This document shows, in pieces, positions 42,927-52,204 of a stretch of DNA of 64,000 bases (position 1 is its first letter; each line of letters opens with the position of its first letter). The position numbers and the translations under genes are program-made. The stretch is from Acidisarcina polymorpha. GTDB lineage: Bacteria > Acidobacteriota > Terriglobia > Terriglobales > Acidobacteriaceae. The stretch covers positions 5,642,001 through 5,706,000 of the forward strand of contig NZ_CP030840.1 in assembly GCF_003330725.1 (NCBI RefSeq), written 5' to 3'. The notes beneath the pieces were generated by a model. It did not search any database and had not been told where the DNA came from. It saw only the letters and a list, made by a program, of their open reading frames with translations.

Positions 42927-43688
42927 TCACTGCTGTTGGGTGGCAGGGGCCTGATTTGGAGGCGGAGGCGGCGGCTGCTGCAGCTGGAAGTTCTCGCGAA
43001 CGATGGCGAACGTCTGGCTGGGAACATCGACTTCGAGGATGAGGTTCCGCGGTGAAAAATAGAGTTCGCTGACGACCGATCCGATGGTCAAAGACGTGTG
43101 ATGGACGGAGATCGCCTTGCCCGCAAGCGTACCTTGAACATCGGCCTGGGGTGAGAGAGTGGCAGTGCTTAGAATGCCAGTTTGCTTAGGGATCAGCGCT
43201 GAGACTGGAGTGTCGGGATACATAGCGACCAGGCGCAAAAGGATGTCATAGCTCGACATATCGAAGTCCGGAAAAAAGACAGTCTGGGCCGGGCTGCTGA
43301 TGGAGTTTCGGTAGCTTCGACCGTCGGCGGAAATGTCGATCGCAAAGTTCGAGCCCGCGGGACGGACGGCGAAGGTCACTGCCGATCCATTCACAATGCC
43401 ATTGAGGTTTTCCTGCAAGATCGCCAGGTTGCTGTTGAGGCTGCCGCTGTTCGAAAAACTAAACTTGGTATTTTGCAGAGTAACGCTTCCGTGGCTGACG
43501 ATGGTGTAAGCGGAAGGGGTTGCAATCTGACCTTGTTTCACTGGCTCAATGGCGAAGTCGCTGCGGCCGACAGGATGATTTCCCTGGTTAATCGAAAAGT
43601 GTGCGGAATCCCTGAAGGTGCTCGTCTGAGCTTGCAGCAGTGGGGCGAAAAAGCTAAGCAGGAGGGCCAGAATAAGATGTCGCTTCAT
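42927..43688 (-). CDS. Secreted protein of unknown function, Acidobacteria-type
   Basis: 253 residues from the ATG at 43688 (AGGAAC upstream), beginning with a signal peptide (MKRHLILALLLSFFAPLLQA). A longer start at 43754 would put 22 charged residues before it. The mature protein is rich in Ser, Asn, Gln and beta-prone stretches, with no cysteines and no catalytic motif I recognise, and ends in a proline/glutamine tail (QLQQPPPPPPNQAPATQQQ). It probably resides in the periplasm or outer membrane region. The gene is convergent with dnaE, 12 bases apart, and shares strand with the superoxide dismutase upstream, from which a strong terminator separates it. No function is proposed. Confidence 0.75.
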   Translation of the reverse strand: MKRHLILALLLSFFAPLLQAQTSTFRDSAHFSINQGNHPVGRSDFAIEPVKQGQIATPSAYTIVSHGSVTLQNTKFSFSNSGSLNSNLAILQENLNGIVNGSAVTFAVRPAGSNFAIDISADGRSYRNSISSPAQTVFFPDFDMSSYDILLRLVAMYPDTPVSALIPKQTGILSTATLSPQADVQGTLAGKAISVHHTSLTIGSVVSELYFSPRNLILEVDVPSQTFAIVRENFQLQQPPPPPPNQAPATQQQ

Positions 43689-43807
43689 GAATCGTTCCTG
43701 CTCAATTAGACGCGAATCGCCGGTAAAAGGCTTGGTGGCCGTTTTTCGAACCATTGACGGCGAACGAAGGGGAAGGCAAACGAAGGGAAGTCCGCCAGGA
43801 CAATAAG

Positions 43808-43840
43808 AAAGCCTAGGCCTGAAACTCAGGCCTGGGCTTT
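43808..43840 (-). terminator. Strong intrinsic terminator after the superoxide dismutase gene
   Basis: A 15-bp stem (43808-43822 with 43826-43840, one G-T wobble) and a 3-base loop lie 23 bases past the sod stop codon. On the minus strand the stem is followed by TTTCTTATTG, a T-rich tail. It therefore ends the sod transcript and isolates the secreted-protein gene beyond it. Confidence 0.85.
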
Positions 43841-43863
43841 GCGGTTGCGATTCGTGCGGGGCA

Positions 43864-44475
43864 CTACTTGGTTGTGGCCTGTTCGAAGCGCTTGTTGATT
43901 TCGTCCCAGTTCACGGTGTTCCACCAGGCGGCAAGATATTCGGGGCGACGATTGTTGTATTTCAGATAATAAGCATGCTCCCAGACATCGTTGCCCAGGA
44001 TGGGATAGAGGCCTTGGGAGAGCGGATTGTCCTGATTGGGGGTGGTGACGATTTTCAGCTTGCCGTCGTAAACCAGCCAGCCCCAGCCGGAGCCGAACTG
44101 TTTTGCGGTGGTTTCGTTGAACTGCTTCTTGAAGTCTTCAAACGAACCAAAGTCCTTCTTGATCTGGTCGGCAATCTTGCCGGTAGGCTCTCCGCCCCCG
44201 CCTGGCTTCATGATCGTCCAGAACATGGTGTGATTGACATGGCCGCCGCCGTTGTTGCGAACGACGGTGCGTACATCTTCGGGAACGCTGTTGAGGTTTT
44301 TGAGCAGATCTTCGGGCGTGTGCTTGGCGAGGTCGGGATGCTTTTCTATGGCCCCGTTCAGGTTGGTGACGTAAGTGGCGTGATGCTTGTCGTGGTGAAG
44401 CTTCATCGTGGCTTCGTCAATATGCGGTTCGAGGGCGGCGTAGTCGTAGGGCAGGGGTGCAAGTTCGTAAGCCAA
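43864..44475 (-). CDS. sodA: Superoxide dismutase, Mn/Fe family (Mn-type residues)
   Basis: 203 residues from a TTG at 44475, chosen because AAGGAGGA lies 6-7 bases upstream and the protein then starts [20 protein letters not shown] as family members do; a longer frame from 44559 adds 28 unrelated residues. Metal ligands are in place: H27 (KLHHDKHH), H82 ([11 protein letters not shown]), and Asp and His in [12 protein letters not shown]. The glutamine in TTPNQDNPL is typical of Mn enzymes. It converts superoxide to peroxide and oxygen in the cytoplasm (no signal peptide). A hairpin lies just upstream of the ribosome site and a strong terminator follows the gene, so it is a single-gene transcript. 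Confidence 0.95.
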   Translation of the reverse strand: MAYELAPLPYDYAALEPHIDEATMKLHHDKHHATYVTNLNGAIEKHPDLAKHTPEDLLKNLNSVPEDVRTVVRNNGGGHVNHTMFWTIMKPGGGGEPTGKIADQIKKDFGSFEDFKKQFNETTAKQFGSGWGWLVYDGKLKIVTTPNQDNPLSQGLYPILGNDVWEHAYYLKYNNRRPEYLAAWWNTVNWDEINKRFEQATTK

Positions 44476-44494
44476 AATGTTCCTCCTTGGGTGA

Positions 44495-44512
44495 GCTGCC
44501 GGTAAGGGCAGC
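44495..44512 (-). promoter_or_regulatory. Hairpin in the sodA leader next to the ribosome site
   Basis: A perfect 6-bp stem (GCTGCC with GGCAGC, 6-base loop) occupies the sodA 5' leader a few bases before the AAGGAGGA ribosome site. It could affect mRNA stability or ribosome access. A 10-bp perfect palindrome CTATCGATAG lies further upstream at 44566-44575 and is a possible operator in the region shared with the divergent GH144 gene. Confidence 0.35.
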
Positions 44513-44768
44513 GTTAAGAACGTGAGTGTGTCCCGGCGGTTCGCGGGATCTTCTCGCACTACTCGCTATCGATAGTAATGGATGCGCGAGAGGGTTGTTG
44601 AGTTCCGTTCCGTTTTGGAGCTTGGAGAGGGTGGAAAGGAATCCTTTCGGGCGGCGGGAGCGTCTTTCACGAGTAGTCTCATTCATTCAGAGGGCAACCA
44701 ACCAGGCCGGCAAGGACGGGCCAGAGGTATCGCATTTTGACAAACCAGGTTCTTGGAGTTTTCTGCTT

Positions 44769-46196
44769 TTGGCGCGTTCGCGAATAACCCGAAGAGAATT
44801 GTTGCGGTCAGCGGGCGCTTCCGGCGTAGCCATGGGTTCTTCCGCGTTGCTGGCTTCCGGCTTGCTTGCTCAGAATCAATCCCAGGCGCCCCCGGTCAAG
44901 CCTGGTCAGGAGCCGAGGACGGAAAGCCAGGCTGCGGCCAATTATCCTCATCCGCCGGGCGTGTTCATCAACCGGCCGCTCACCCAGATTTCGAAGGACG
45001 CGGATGCGTTGCTGGATGACATGGAGGGCCGGGGCTGCGATTTCTTCTATGAACAGGCGAGTCCAAAGACCGGCCTGGTCCGCGACCGCGCCCCGGCGGT
45101 CGGGAGGTCGCTGAGCCGGGTAGCCAGTATTGCGGCGACCGGCTTTGGACTCAGCGCGCTATGTATTGCGGCGAAGCGAAATTACCTTCGTCCGATGGAT
45201 TGTGAGCAGCGGGTCGAGAGGACCTTGGCCTTCCTGCTGGAAGACTGTCCCCACGAGCATGGCTTTCTTTATCACTTCATCGACATCGAGAGCGGGCAAC
45301 GGATGTTCAATAGCGAGTTGTCCTCAATCGATACGGCGCTGCTGCTCTGTGGCGTACTGTTGTGCCGGCAGTACTTCTCGGGAAACTCGAGGATCCAGGC
45401 TCTGGCGACGACTTTTTACCGGCGGATCGACTGGGAGTGGATGTTGAATGGCGGCGGCACGCTTTCGATGGGCTGGCTCCCGGAGCAAGGGTTCCTGCAA
45501 CACCGGTGGGACATCTATGCCGAGCTGATGACGATGTACCTGATGGCAATCGGCTCGCCCACCCACCCGATCGATCCGAAGACCTGGGATGCCCTGCAGC
45601 GGCCTTTGGTCGACTTCGGAGGCATTGAATACATCAGCGGCGTGGCGCCACTGTTTATTCATCAGTACGCCCATGCATGGTGCGATTATCGCGACCAGCG
45701 GGACCGGCATACCAACTACTTTTCGAACTCGATCGCCGCTACCCGGGCGCACCAGTTGTTCTGCATCGCGTTGAAGAGCTATCCGTGGATGGATCAGGAC
45801 ATGTGGGGCATCACGGCGTCGGATTCCCGGGAAGGCTACCGGGTCTGGGGCGGGCCGCCAGCGATGGGACCGATTGACGGAACGATCGTGCCCAGCGCCG
45901 CTGCCGGTTCGCTGCCGTTCCTGCCGGCGGAATGTTCGCATGTGCTGCTGAGTATCCGGCGCAAGATGGGAAATCGGGTATGGACCAGGTACGGATTTGT
46001 CGACGCCTTCCTGCCCAAGTCCAACTGGTTCGCCCAGGATATTTTAGGCATCGATCAGGGAATCAGCGTCCTGATGGCGGAGAATGTTAGAACCGGATTT
46101 GTTTGGGAACATTTCATGAAGAATCGCGAAATTCAGCATGCGATGCGGCAGGTCGCCTTTCACCCGGATCCAGATGCGAATTCGCAGGTGTTATAG
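44769..46196 (+). CDS. Glucoamylase-like protein of the PF10091/GH144 type, Tat-exported
   Basis: About 475 residues if started at the TTG at 44769 (GGAG ten bases upstream). This puts a twin-arginine signal at the very N-terminus: ITRRELLRSAGASGVAMGSS. Other in-frame starts reach back to 44526 but add unrelated sequence. The body matches the Glycoamylase family closely: GLVRDRAPAVGRSLS, GFLYHFIDIESGQRMFNSEL then SSIDTALLLCGVL, IDWEWMLNGGGTLSMGW, VAPLFIHQYAHAWCDYR, DMWGITASDSREGYRVWG and GIDQGISVLMAENVRTGFVW. The characterised enzymes of this family are endo-beta-1,2-glucanases, so action on beta-1,2-glucan is more likely than the starch activity the old name implies. It is divergent from sodA. 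Confidence 0.88.
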   Translation: MARSRITRRELLRSAGASGVAMGSSALLASGLLAQNQSQAPPVKPGQEPRTESQAAANYPHPPGVFINRPLTQISKDADALLDDMEGRGCDFFYEQASPKTGLVRDRAPAVGRSLSRVASIAATGFGLSALCIAAKRNYLRPMDCEQRVERTLAFLLEDCPHEHGFLYHFIDIESGQRMFNSELSSIDTALLLCGVLLCRQYFSGNSRIQALATTFYRRIDWEWMLNGGGTLSMGWLPEQGFLQHRWDIYAELMTMYLMAIGSPTHPIDPKTWDALQRPLVDFGGIEYISGVAPLFIHQYAHAWCDYRDQRDRHTNYFSNSIAATRAHQLFCIALKSYPWMDQDMWGITASDSREGYRVWGGPPAMGPIDGTIVPSAAAGSLPFLPAECSHVLLSIRRKMGNRVWTRYGFVDAFLPKSNWFAQDILGIDQGISVLMAENVRTGFVWEHFMKNREIQHAMRQVAFHPDPDANSQVL

Positions 46197-46330
46197 TTCC
46201 TCGCTTGCCCAAAACAGGGAATTGACGGAACTTTAATCCTTGAAGGTTCTATGGCATCTGTAGGCGGGAAGGTTTAGGCAGGTAAGCTGGAAAGGCAGAA
46301 GCCATGCGCTTCTGATCGGAAGAAGAACTT

Positions 46331-48757
46331 ATGACGTTGCTAGAAGCGGAATATAAGTGGGTTGAAGGATCCGGGGCGGCGTTCGGCGCACCGGGATTGC
46401 CGCCGCGGTGGACATCGGCGGCAAAGGACACAGTAGCAACCGCCTATTCGGCGTCGAGCCGGGTCTGGTACACAATCTCCCACGGCATTCTGAACGAAGT
46501 GTATTTCCCCACCATCGACCGGCCGCAAATCCGCGATATGGAATTGTTGATTTCCGATGGAGAGACCTACTTCCAGGAAGAAAAACGGACCCTCAAGACG
46601 AAGTTCGAGTACATCGACTCCGATTCCCCGGCGGTGCGAACCGTCGGCCGCGACCCTGAGGGTCGATACACGCTGACGAAGGAGATCATCTCAAATCCTC
46701 ACCATCCAGTCATCATTGTTCATGCGGTGCTTGAGGGCGATGAGAAGGTGCTGTGCCGTTTAAAGGTCTACTCGCTGCTCGCACCCCACTTGAACGGCGG
46801 CGGCGCGGGAAACTCTGCGCGCACCTTGGAAGTAGCGGGCAAGCGCTCGTTTATTGCCTGGAAAGATGGGATCTCGCTAGCCATGATCTGCGACCCGGGC
46901 TTCCGGAGGACGAGTTGCGGCTATGTGGGGACGAGCGACGGCTGGCAGGATATGCAGAATTTCAAGATGGACTGGGAATTCGGGAGCGCCCTGGATGGCA
47001 ATATCGCGTTGCTCGGCGAGGTGGATCTGACCCATCAAGCCGGGGGGCGGCGCGAGTTCACGATTGCGCTGGGCTTCGGGTATGGCCATCATGCGGCCCT
47101 CTCCGGAGCGATGGCCTCACTGGCAACGCCGTTTGACTCCCACCTGAAGCGATACATTCTGCAATGGCATCGCGCCGCCAGTCCGCTGGAACTCGCAGTG
47201 AAGTCGCATGACAAAGGAACGCTGTTACAGATCAGCCATAATATTCTGCTGACCCACGAGGACAAGACGTATTCCGGGGCATTTATCGCCTCGGCGTCCA
47301 TACCTTGGGGAAACCACAAGAGCGATGAGGACCTGGGCGGGTACCATCTGGTTTGGACGCGGGACATGGTGCAGACGGCGTCTGCCTTGCTCGCCTGCGG
47401 GCGCACCGACACTGCGCTTCGAGCGCTGGTTTACCTGGCCTGTACGCAGAAGCCGGACGGGAGCTTCGCGCAGAACTTCTGGGTGGATGGCACGCCCTAC
47501 TGGACGGGAATTCAACTTGATGAGGTCGCCTTCCCGATCATGCTGGCGTGGCGTCTTTGGAAGGTCGATGGCTTAGGCGAATTCGATGTTTTTCCTTTTG
47601 TCGAGCGGGCGGCGGCGTTCCTGGTTCGATATTCTCCCATCACTCAGCAGGAACGATGGGAGGAAAACGCTGGATATTCTCCCTCAACTTTGGCGGCGGT
47701 CATCGCCGGCTTGATTTGCGCGGCCGACATCGCCAAGTCCCGCCATGCCTTCGAAATGGCCCACTTTCTCGAACATTATGCTGACTGGATCGAAGCCCAT
47801 CTAGACGAATGGACGGTCACGGATGAGGGGGTCCTGGTTCCGGAGATTCGACGGCACTACATGAGGATCCGGCCACCGAGCCGGGGAGAGATGTACTACC
47901 GGGAGGAGGTCGGCGAAGGGATGCTGCGGCTCTCCAACCGGGCGCCTAACGAGCGCTACGACTTCGAGGCGCGCGAAGTCGTGGACGCCGGATTCCTGGA
48001 ACTGGTCCGCTACGGCATTCGAAGTGCGCACGATCCGTTGATCGTCGATTCGCTTAAAGTCATCGACAAAGTTCTCAAGGTAGAGACGCCTGCCGGTCCG
48101 TGCTGGCGGCGGTATAACCACGATGGTTATGGACAGCGGCATGATGGAGGTCCATACCTGGGCTGGGGGCAAGGACGTGCGTGGCCGATCTTGACCGGGG
48201 AGCGCGGCCACTATGAGTTGGCCGCCGGACATGATCCGGCACCCTTCATCCAGGCGCTGGAACGGTTCGCCTCGGAGGGGGGGATGATTCCCGAGCAGAT
48301 CTGGGATGAGCCCTCAATCGATGGCATGGAGATCGGGCGTCCGACCGGGGCTGCGATGCCGTTGGTCTGGGCCCACGCGGAGTACCTGAAGCTGCTTCGT
48401 TCGGCATTGGATGGGCGGGTCTTTGAACGAATTTCGGTCGTGGAAGATCGCTATATCGGGGAAAACCGGCACCATGGGCATCCGGAGATATTCAAACTGC
48501 GGCGCCCGCTCAAGACGGTTCGTGCCGGATCCACGCTCCGGGTGGTCGCTGAAAACCGCTTCCGCTTACTATGGAGTGTGGATGGTTGGGCGACGGTGAA
48601 TACGCTGGAATCCTGCCACGTAGGATTTCCGGGGTCCTTTGCCGATGTCAGCGTTCCGGAGGCGCAAAGTGGCACCATATCGTTTACCCTGTTCTGGCCG
48701 GGAGAGAACCGCTGGGAGGGTCGCAACTTCGATGTCGAGATTGTGTCTGCGGGCTGA
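46331..48757 (+). CDS. GH15 glucoamylase / glucodextranase-like protein
   Basis: 808 residues with no signal peptide, so apparently cytoplasmic. Residues about 20-270 form the N-terminal beta-sandwich of bacterial glucoamylases (ASSRVWYTISHGILNEVYFP, DSDSPAVRTVGRDPEGRYTL). The (alpha/alpha)6 catalytic barrel follows (about 285-690): GGYHLVWTRDMVQTASALLA, PDGSFAQNFWVDGTPYWTGI, GGPYLGWGQGRAWPILTGER and, near the C-terminus, MIPEQIWDEPSIDG, which holds a conserved acidic cluster. A C-terminal beta domain completes it. GH15 enzymes release beta-glucose from alpha-glucan ends. The gene precedes tkt by 134 bases on the same strand, and a glucokinase lies 6 kb on, so glucose made here could feed the pentose phosphate genes. 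Confidence 0.92.
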   Translation: MTLLEAEYKWVEGSGAAFGAPGLPPRWTSAAKDTVATAYSASSRVWYTISHGILNEVYFPTIDRPQIRDMELLISDGETYFQEEKRTLKTKFEYIDSDSPAVRTVGRDPEGRYTLTKEIISNPHHPVIIVHAVLEGDEKVLCRLKVYSLLAPHLNGGGAGNSARTLEVAGKRSFIAWKDGISLAMICDPGFRRTSCGYVGTSDGWQDMQNFKMDWEFGSALDGNIALLGEVDLTHQAGGRREFTIALGFGYGHHAALSGAMASLATPFDSHLKRYILQWHRAASPLELAVKSHDKGTLLQISHNILLTHEDKTYSGAFIASASIPWGNHKSDEDLGGYHLVWTRDMVQTASALLACGRTDTALRALVYLACTQKPDGSFAQNFWVDGTPYWTGIQLDEVAFPIMLAWRLWKVDGLGEFDVFPFVERAAAFLVRYSPITQQERWEENAGYSPSTLAAVIAGLICAADIAKSRHAFEMAHFLEHYADWIEAHLDEWTVTDEGVLVPEIRRHYMRIRPPSRGEMYYREEVGEGMLRLSNRAPNERYDFEAREVVDAGFLELVRYGIRSAHDPLIVDSLKVIDKVLKVETPAGPCWRRYNHDGYGQRHDGGPYLGWGQGRAWPILTGERGHYELAAGHDPAPFIQALERFASEGGMIPEQIWDEPSIDGMEIGRPTGAAMPLVWAHAEYLKLLRSALDGRVFERISVVEDRYIGENRHHGHPEIFKLRRPLKTVRAGSTLRVVAENRFRLLWSVDGWATVNTLESCHVGFPGSFADVSVPEAQSGTISFTLFWPGENRWEGRNFDVEIVSAG

Positions 48758-48891
48758 CACCTTAAGCGATTAACAAACATCCAAGTGGAGACAAGCTCGA
48801 CAAGTACGTTCTTCTCGATTGGTCCATTCCCGATGTTGAAGTTTCGGTTTCGTCTATCACGCATTTTTTTACTAAGAACGAAGAGGGTTTT

Positions 48892-50913
48892 ATGAGCGAA
48901 ATTGACCAGTTGTCGATCAACGCGCTGCGGTTTCTCGCAGTGGACGCGGTACAAAAGGCGAACAGCGGACACCCGGGCGCGCCGTTAGGAGATGCGCCGA
49001 TCACCTATTTGCTGTTTCACAAGTACATGCGTCACAACCCCAAGCATTCCAAGTGGACCAACCGGGACCGCTTCGTTCTGTCGAACGGGCATGCATCGGC
49101 GATGCTCTATAGCGTCCTGCACCTGAGTGGCTACGATGTCACGATCGAGGATCTCGAGCAGTTCCGGCAATATGGCTCGAGGACTCCAGGTCACCCAGAG
49201 CTTGGCGACACCGATGGCGTCGAGGTCACTACCGGACCCCTCGGTCAGGGCTTTGCGATGGCAGTCGGGATGGCGATCGCCGAGAAGCATCTGGCGGCCA
49301 TCTATAACAAACCCGGTTACGACCTGGTCGACCACTACACCTACGGCATCTGCGGCGACGGCGACATGATGGAAGGGGTCTCGCATGAAGCGGCCTCGCT
49401 GGCTGGCACGCTTGGCCTGGGCAAGCTGATCTTCCTCTACGACGACAACTTGATTTCGCTCGACGGTCCTACCGACCTCTCCTTTACTGAGGATGTGGAG
49501 AAGCGTTTCGAGGCATATCACTGGCACGTCCAGAAGGTGGCTGACGGCAACGATCTGGATGCGATCTCGAAGGCAATCGATAATGCGAAGGCGGTAAAAG
49601 ACAAGCCCTCGATCATCGCTGTGCGCACGATCATCGGCTATGGCAGCCCGAAGGCGGGAACCAACAAGGCGCATGGGGAGCCGCTGGGCGCCGAAGCGGT
49701 AAAAGAGACCAAGAAGAATCTGGGTTGGCCCGAAGACAAGATTTTCTATGTGCCGGAGGAGGCTTACAAGAACTGGCACACCATTCTTGATCGCGGAGCG
49801 AAGGATGAAGCTGCATGGAACGATCTTTTCGCCGCCTATAAGAAGGAACATCCAGAGCTAGCGGCGGAGTTCGAGCGGGTGCAAGCCGGGAAGCTGAAGG
49901 AAGGCTGGGAGAAGAGCCTGCCGAGTTTTCCTGCTGACAGCAAGCCGGTCGCGACCCGCACCGCGGGTAATCTGGTGATGAACGGCTTTGCCAAAGAGGT
50001 GCCGGAGCTGATTGGCGGCGCCGCCGATCTGACTGCCTCCACCAAAACCATTCTCAAGGACACGACCAATTTCCATATCGATCCGGCTGGCCGGAACATC
50101 TGGTTTGGGGTGCGCGAGTTCGCCATGTGCGCTGCCGTGAACGGAATGGCCGCCCACGGCGGAGTTATCCCGTATGGGTCCACCTTCTTTACCTTCAGCG
50201 ACTACTGCAAGCCAGCATTGCGGCTAGCGGCAATCATGAAATCGCACTCCATTTTCGTCTATACCCACGATTCGATCGGGCTAGGCGAGGATGGTCCAAC
50301 CCACCAGCCAATTGAGCACCTGATGGCGTTGCGCGCTGTTCCCCACCTGACCGATTTGCGCCCTGCGGACGCCAATGAGACGTCGGCCGCCTGGCGACTC
50401 GCGTTAGAACGGAAAAGCCCATCTTTCTTCGCACTCTCGCGGCAGGATCTTCCGATTCTTGATCCGGCCAAACATGACATCTATGACGGCGTGAGCCATG
50501 GCGCCTACATCATTGAGCCTGGTGGCGACTCTCCCGACCTCTTGATCGTGAGCACTGGCGCAGAGGTCTGGCAGGTGCTGAAAGCGGTCGACGTGCTCAA
50601 GAAGGATGGACTCCAGATCCGGGTGGTTTCGATGCCCAGCTGGAAGATCTTCGAGGAGCAGTCGGAAGACTATAAGGCGTCGATCTTCCCCGATCATCTG
50701 CCCAAGCTTGCAGTCGAGGCAGGAAGTACGCTCGGCTGGTGGAAGTATGTAGGCCGGCACGGGGATGTGATCGGGCTCGATCGCTTCGGCGCCTCGGCCC
50801 CGGGAACGCTTGCGCTCGAGAAGCTCGGCTTTGGGGTCGATAATATCGTCGCCCGGGCCAAGAAGCTGATCGAAGTGGCCCAGAAGAGCGAAGTAACCGT
50901 GGCGGGGAAATAG
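48892..50913 (+). CDS. tkt: Transketolase
   Basis: 673 residues, typical length. N-terminal thiamine-diphosphate domain (SINALRFLAVDAVQKANSGH, PGAPLGDAPITYLL, GPLGQGFAMAVGMAIAEKHL, and the metal/TPP motif GDGDMMEGVSHEAASLAG), pyrimidine-binding domain (FGVREFAMCAAVNGMAAHGG, FFTFSDYCKPALRLAA, THDSIGLGEDGPTHQPIEHL) and C-terminal domain. It transfers two-carbon ketol units between sugar phosphates in the non-oxidative pentose phosphate pathway. AGAGGG precedes the ATG. rpiB begins 5 bases after the stop, and zwf, pgl and glk follow, so this is the first gene of a pentose-phosphate operon. Confidence 0.97.
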   Translation: MSEIDQLSINALRFLAVDAVQKANSGHPGAPLGDAPITYLLFHKYMRHNPKHSKWTNRDRFVLSNGHASAMLYSVLHLSGYDVTIEDLEQFRQYGSRTPGHPELGDTDGVEVTTGPLGQGFAMAVGMAIAEKHLAAIYNKPGYDLVDHYTYGICGDGDMMEGVSHEAASLAGTLGLGKLIFLYDDNLISLDGPTDLSFTEDVEKRFEAYHWHVQKVADGNDLDAISKAIDNAKAVKDKPSIIAVRTIIGYGSPKAGTNKAHGEPLGAEAVKETKKNLGWPEDKIFYVPEEAYKNWHTILDRGAKDEAAWNDLFAAYKKEHPELAAEFERVQAGKLKEGWEKSLPSFPADSKPVATRTAGNLVMNGFAKEVPELIGGAADLTASTKTILKDTTNFHIDPAGRNIWFGVREFAMCAAVNGMAAHGGVIPYGSTFFTFSDYCKPALRLAAIMKSHSIFVYTHDSIGLGEDGPTHQPIEHLMALRAVPHLTDLRPADANETSAAWRLALERKSPSFFALSRQDLPILDPAKHDIYDGVSHGAYIIEPGGDSPDLLIVSTGAEVWQVLKAVDVLKKDGLQIRVVSMPSWKIFEEQSEDYKASIFPDHLPKLAVEAGSTLGWWKYVGRHGDVIGLDRFGASAPGTLALEKLGFGVDNIVARAKKLIEVAQKSEVTVAGK

Positions 50914-50918
50914 CCGCC

Positions 50919-51389
50919 ATGAGACTGGTTGTTGCATCTGATCACGCGGGCTTCCTCCTGAAGGAGGAAGTCCGTGCTTATGTGGAGCGTCTGGGTCACG
51001 ACGTGATCGACCTGGGCGCTTACAACACTGAGCCATCCGACTATCCGGACTTTGCCGAAGCAGTCGGCAAGGCATTGCATGCTGGCCGCGCAGAGCGGGC
51101 GATCTTGATCTGCGGAAGCGGCGTGGGAGTTTGTGTCGCGGCCAACAAGATGCCGGGAATTCGCGCGGGCATGTGCCATGACACCTACTCGGCCCATCAG
51201 GGAGTGGAGCACGACGATATGAACGTCCTGGTGCTTGGGGCAAGGATCGTCGGTTCCGCATTGGCATTCGATATCGTTTCTATTTACCTTCAGGCAAAGT
51301 TTCAATCGCAGGAGGAGCGGTTCGTTCGGCGACTCAACAAGGTGAAGGCGATCGAGGCGCGCAACATGCCTGAGGCGGTCCAGCCGTAA
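50919..51389 (+). CDS. rpiB: Ribose-5-phosphate isomerase B
   Basis: 156 residues of the RpiB/LacAB family: LVVASDHAGFLLKEEV with the substrate-binding Asp-His (D8, H9), DLGAYNTEPSDYPDFA, the catalytic cysteine in LICGSGVGVCVAANK, and GMCHDTYSAHQGVEHDDMNV with conserved His and Asn. It interconverts ribulose-5-phosphate and ribose-5-phosphate in the cytoplasm, supplying a transketolase substrate. It starts 5 bases after tkt, implying coupled expression. The C-terminal helix is slightly longer than the E. coli enzyme (149 residues). Confidence 0.95.
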   Translation: MRLVVASDHAGFLLKEEVRAYVERLGHDVIDLGAYNTEPSDYPDFAEAVGKALHAGRAERAILICGSGVGVCVAANKMPGIRAGMCHDTYSAHQGVEHDDMNVLVLGARIVGSALAFDIVSIYLQAKFQSQEERFVRRLNKVKAIEARNMPEAVQP

Positions 51390-51463
51390 AGACGGGGTTG
51401 AAATCGCACCGCTGTGATCTTCACAGTTTGGATTTTTCAACATACGGTCAGCGGAGATTAAGT

Positions 51464-52084
51464 ATGAGCCAGGTGAGCACGATATTGTGGGACGTCGGCG
51501 GCGTGCTACTGACTAATGGGTGGGACCATGTGCAGCGTTACGCGGTGCTGGAACATTTCGGGTTGCCGCGTGAACCTTTCGAGCGTATTCACGCCGAGGT
51601 GAATGATGCCTGGGAGAGGGACCAGATCACCGTCGAGGAATATCTGCAGAAGACCGTATTTTGCGAACCGCGACAGTTTACGCCTCAGGATTTCCTGGCG
51701 GAGATGAAGAAGCAGTCGGAGTTGCATCCAAATACGGCCATTGGACTTCTGCGGCAAGTCGCGGCTTCGGATGACCTGGCTGTGGGCATCATGAATAACG
51801 AATCTCGAGAGCTCAATGACTTTCGCATCGAGAAGTTTGGATTCTACGAGTATTTCGATTGCTTCGTGAGCTCCTGCTATGTCGGTTTGCGGAAGCCTCA
51901 CCCCGAGATCTACAAGCTGGCGCTCGACCTATTGCAACGCGATCCCGATGAGGTCCTTTTTATCGACGACCGCGAGGGCAATATTGCTACCGCGACGGAC
52001 TTGGGGATGCACGGAATCGTCCATAAAACGGCCAAACAAACCGCGATGGAGATGGACCGGTTAGGGATTCATGTGGATGCTTAG
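51464..52084 (+). CDS. HAD-superfamily sugar-phosphate phosphatase (YihX-like)
   Basis: 206 residues from the ATG at 51464, with GGAG eight bases upstream; an in-frame start at 51398 lacks support. HAD motif I is ILWDVGGVLLTNGW, with nucleophile D10 and glycine at +2, as in YihX (DxGxV) rather than the common DxD. A small helical cap (about 15-90) places it in subclass I. Motif II/III regions are GIMNNESRELNDF and KPHPEIYKLAL, and motif IV is FIDDREGNIATATDLGM. E. coli YihX hydrolyses alpha-glucose-1-phosphate; that activity would fit here, between rpiB and zwf and near glk and a glucoamylase, but the substrate is inferred. It lies 74 bases after rpiB. Confidence 0.85.
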   Translation: MSQVSTILWDVGGVLLTNGWDHVQRYAVLEHFGLPREPFERIHAEVNDAWERDQITVEEYLQKTVFCEPRQFTPQDFLAEMKKQSELHPNTAIGLLRQVAASDDLAVGIMNNESRELNDFRIEKFGFYEYFDCFVSSCYVGLRKPHPEIYKLALDLLQRDPDEVLFIDDREGNIATATDLGMHGIVHKTAKQTAMEMDRLGIHVDA

Positions 52085-52204
52085 GGATTAGCCGAGAGCA
52101 GGATTTCCTGGCCGTGACGCGCCGGGTTGCACCCAAGTGGTGGTCACCGACATCAGAGACGAAGACAACAGCCGCGGGAAAAACAAAGAGGGAGAGTCAC
52201 ACCT

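Noticed and set aside
46222-46252. Sigma-70-like promoter before the GH15 gene
   Set aside because: A TTGACG is present but the best -10 (TTCTAT) is 19 bases away and weak; not strong enough to annotate.
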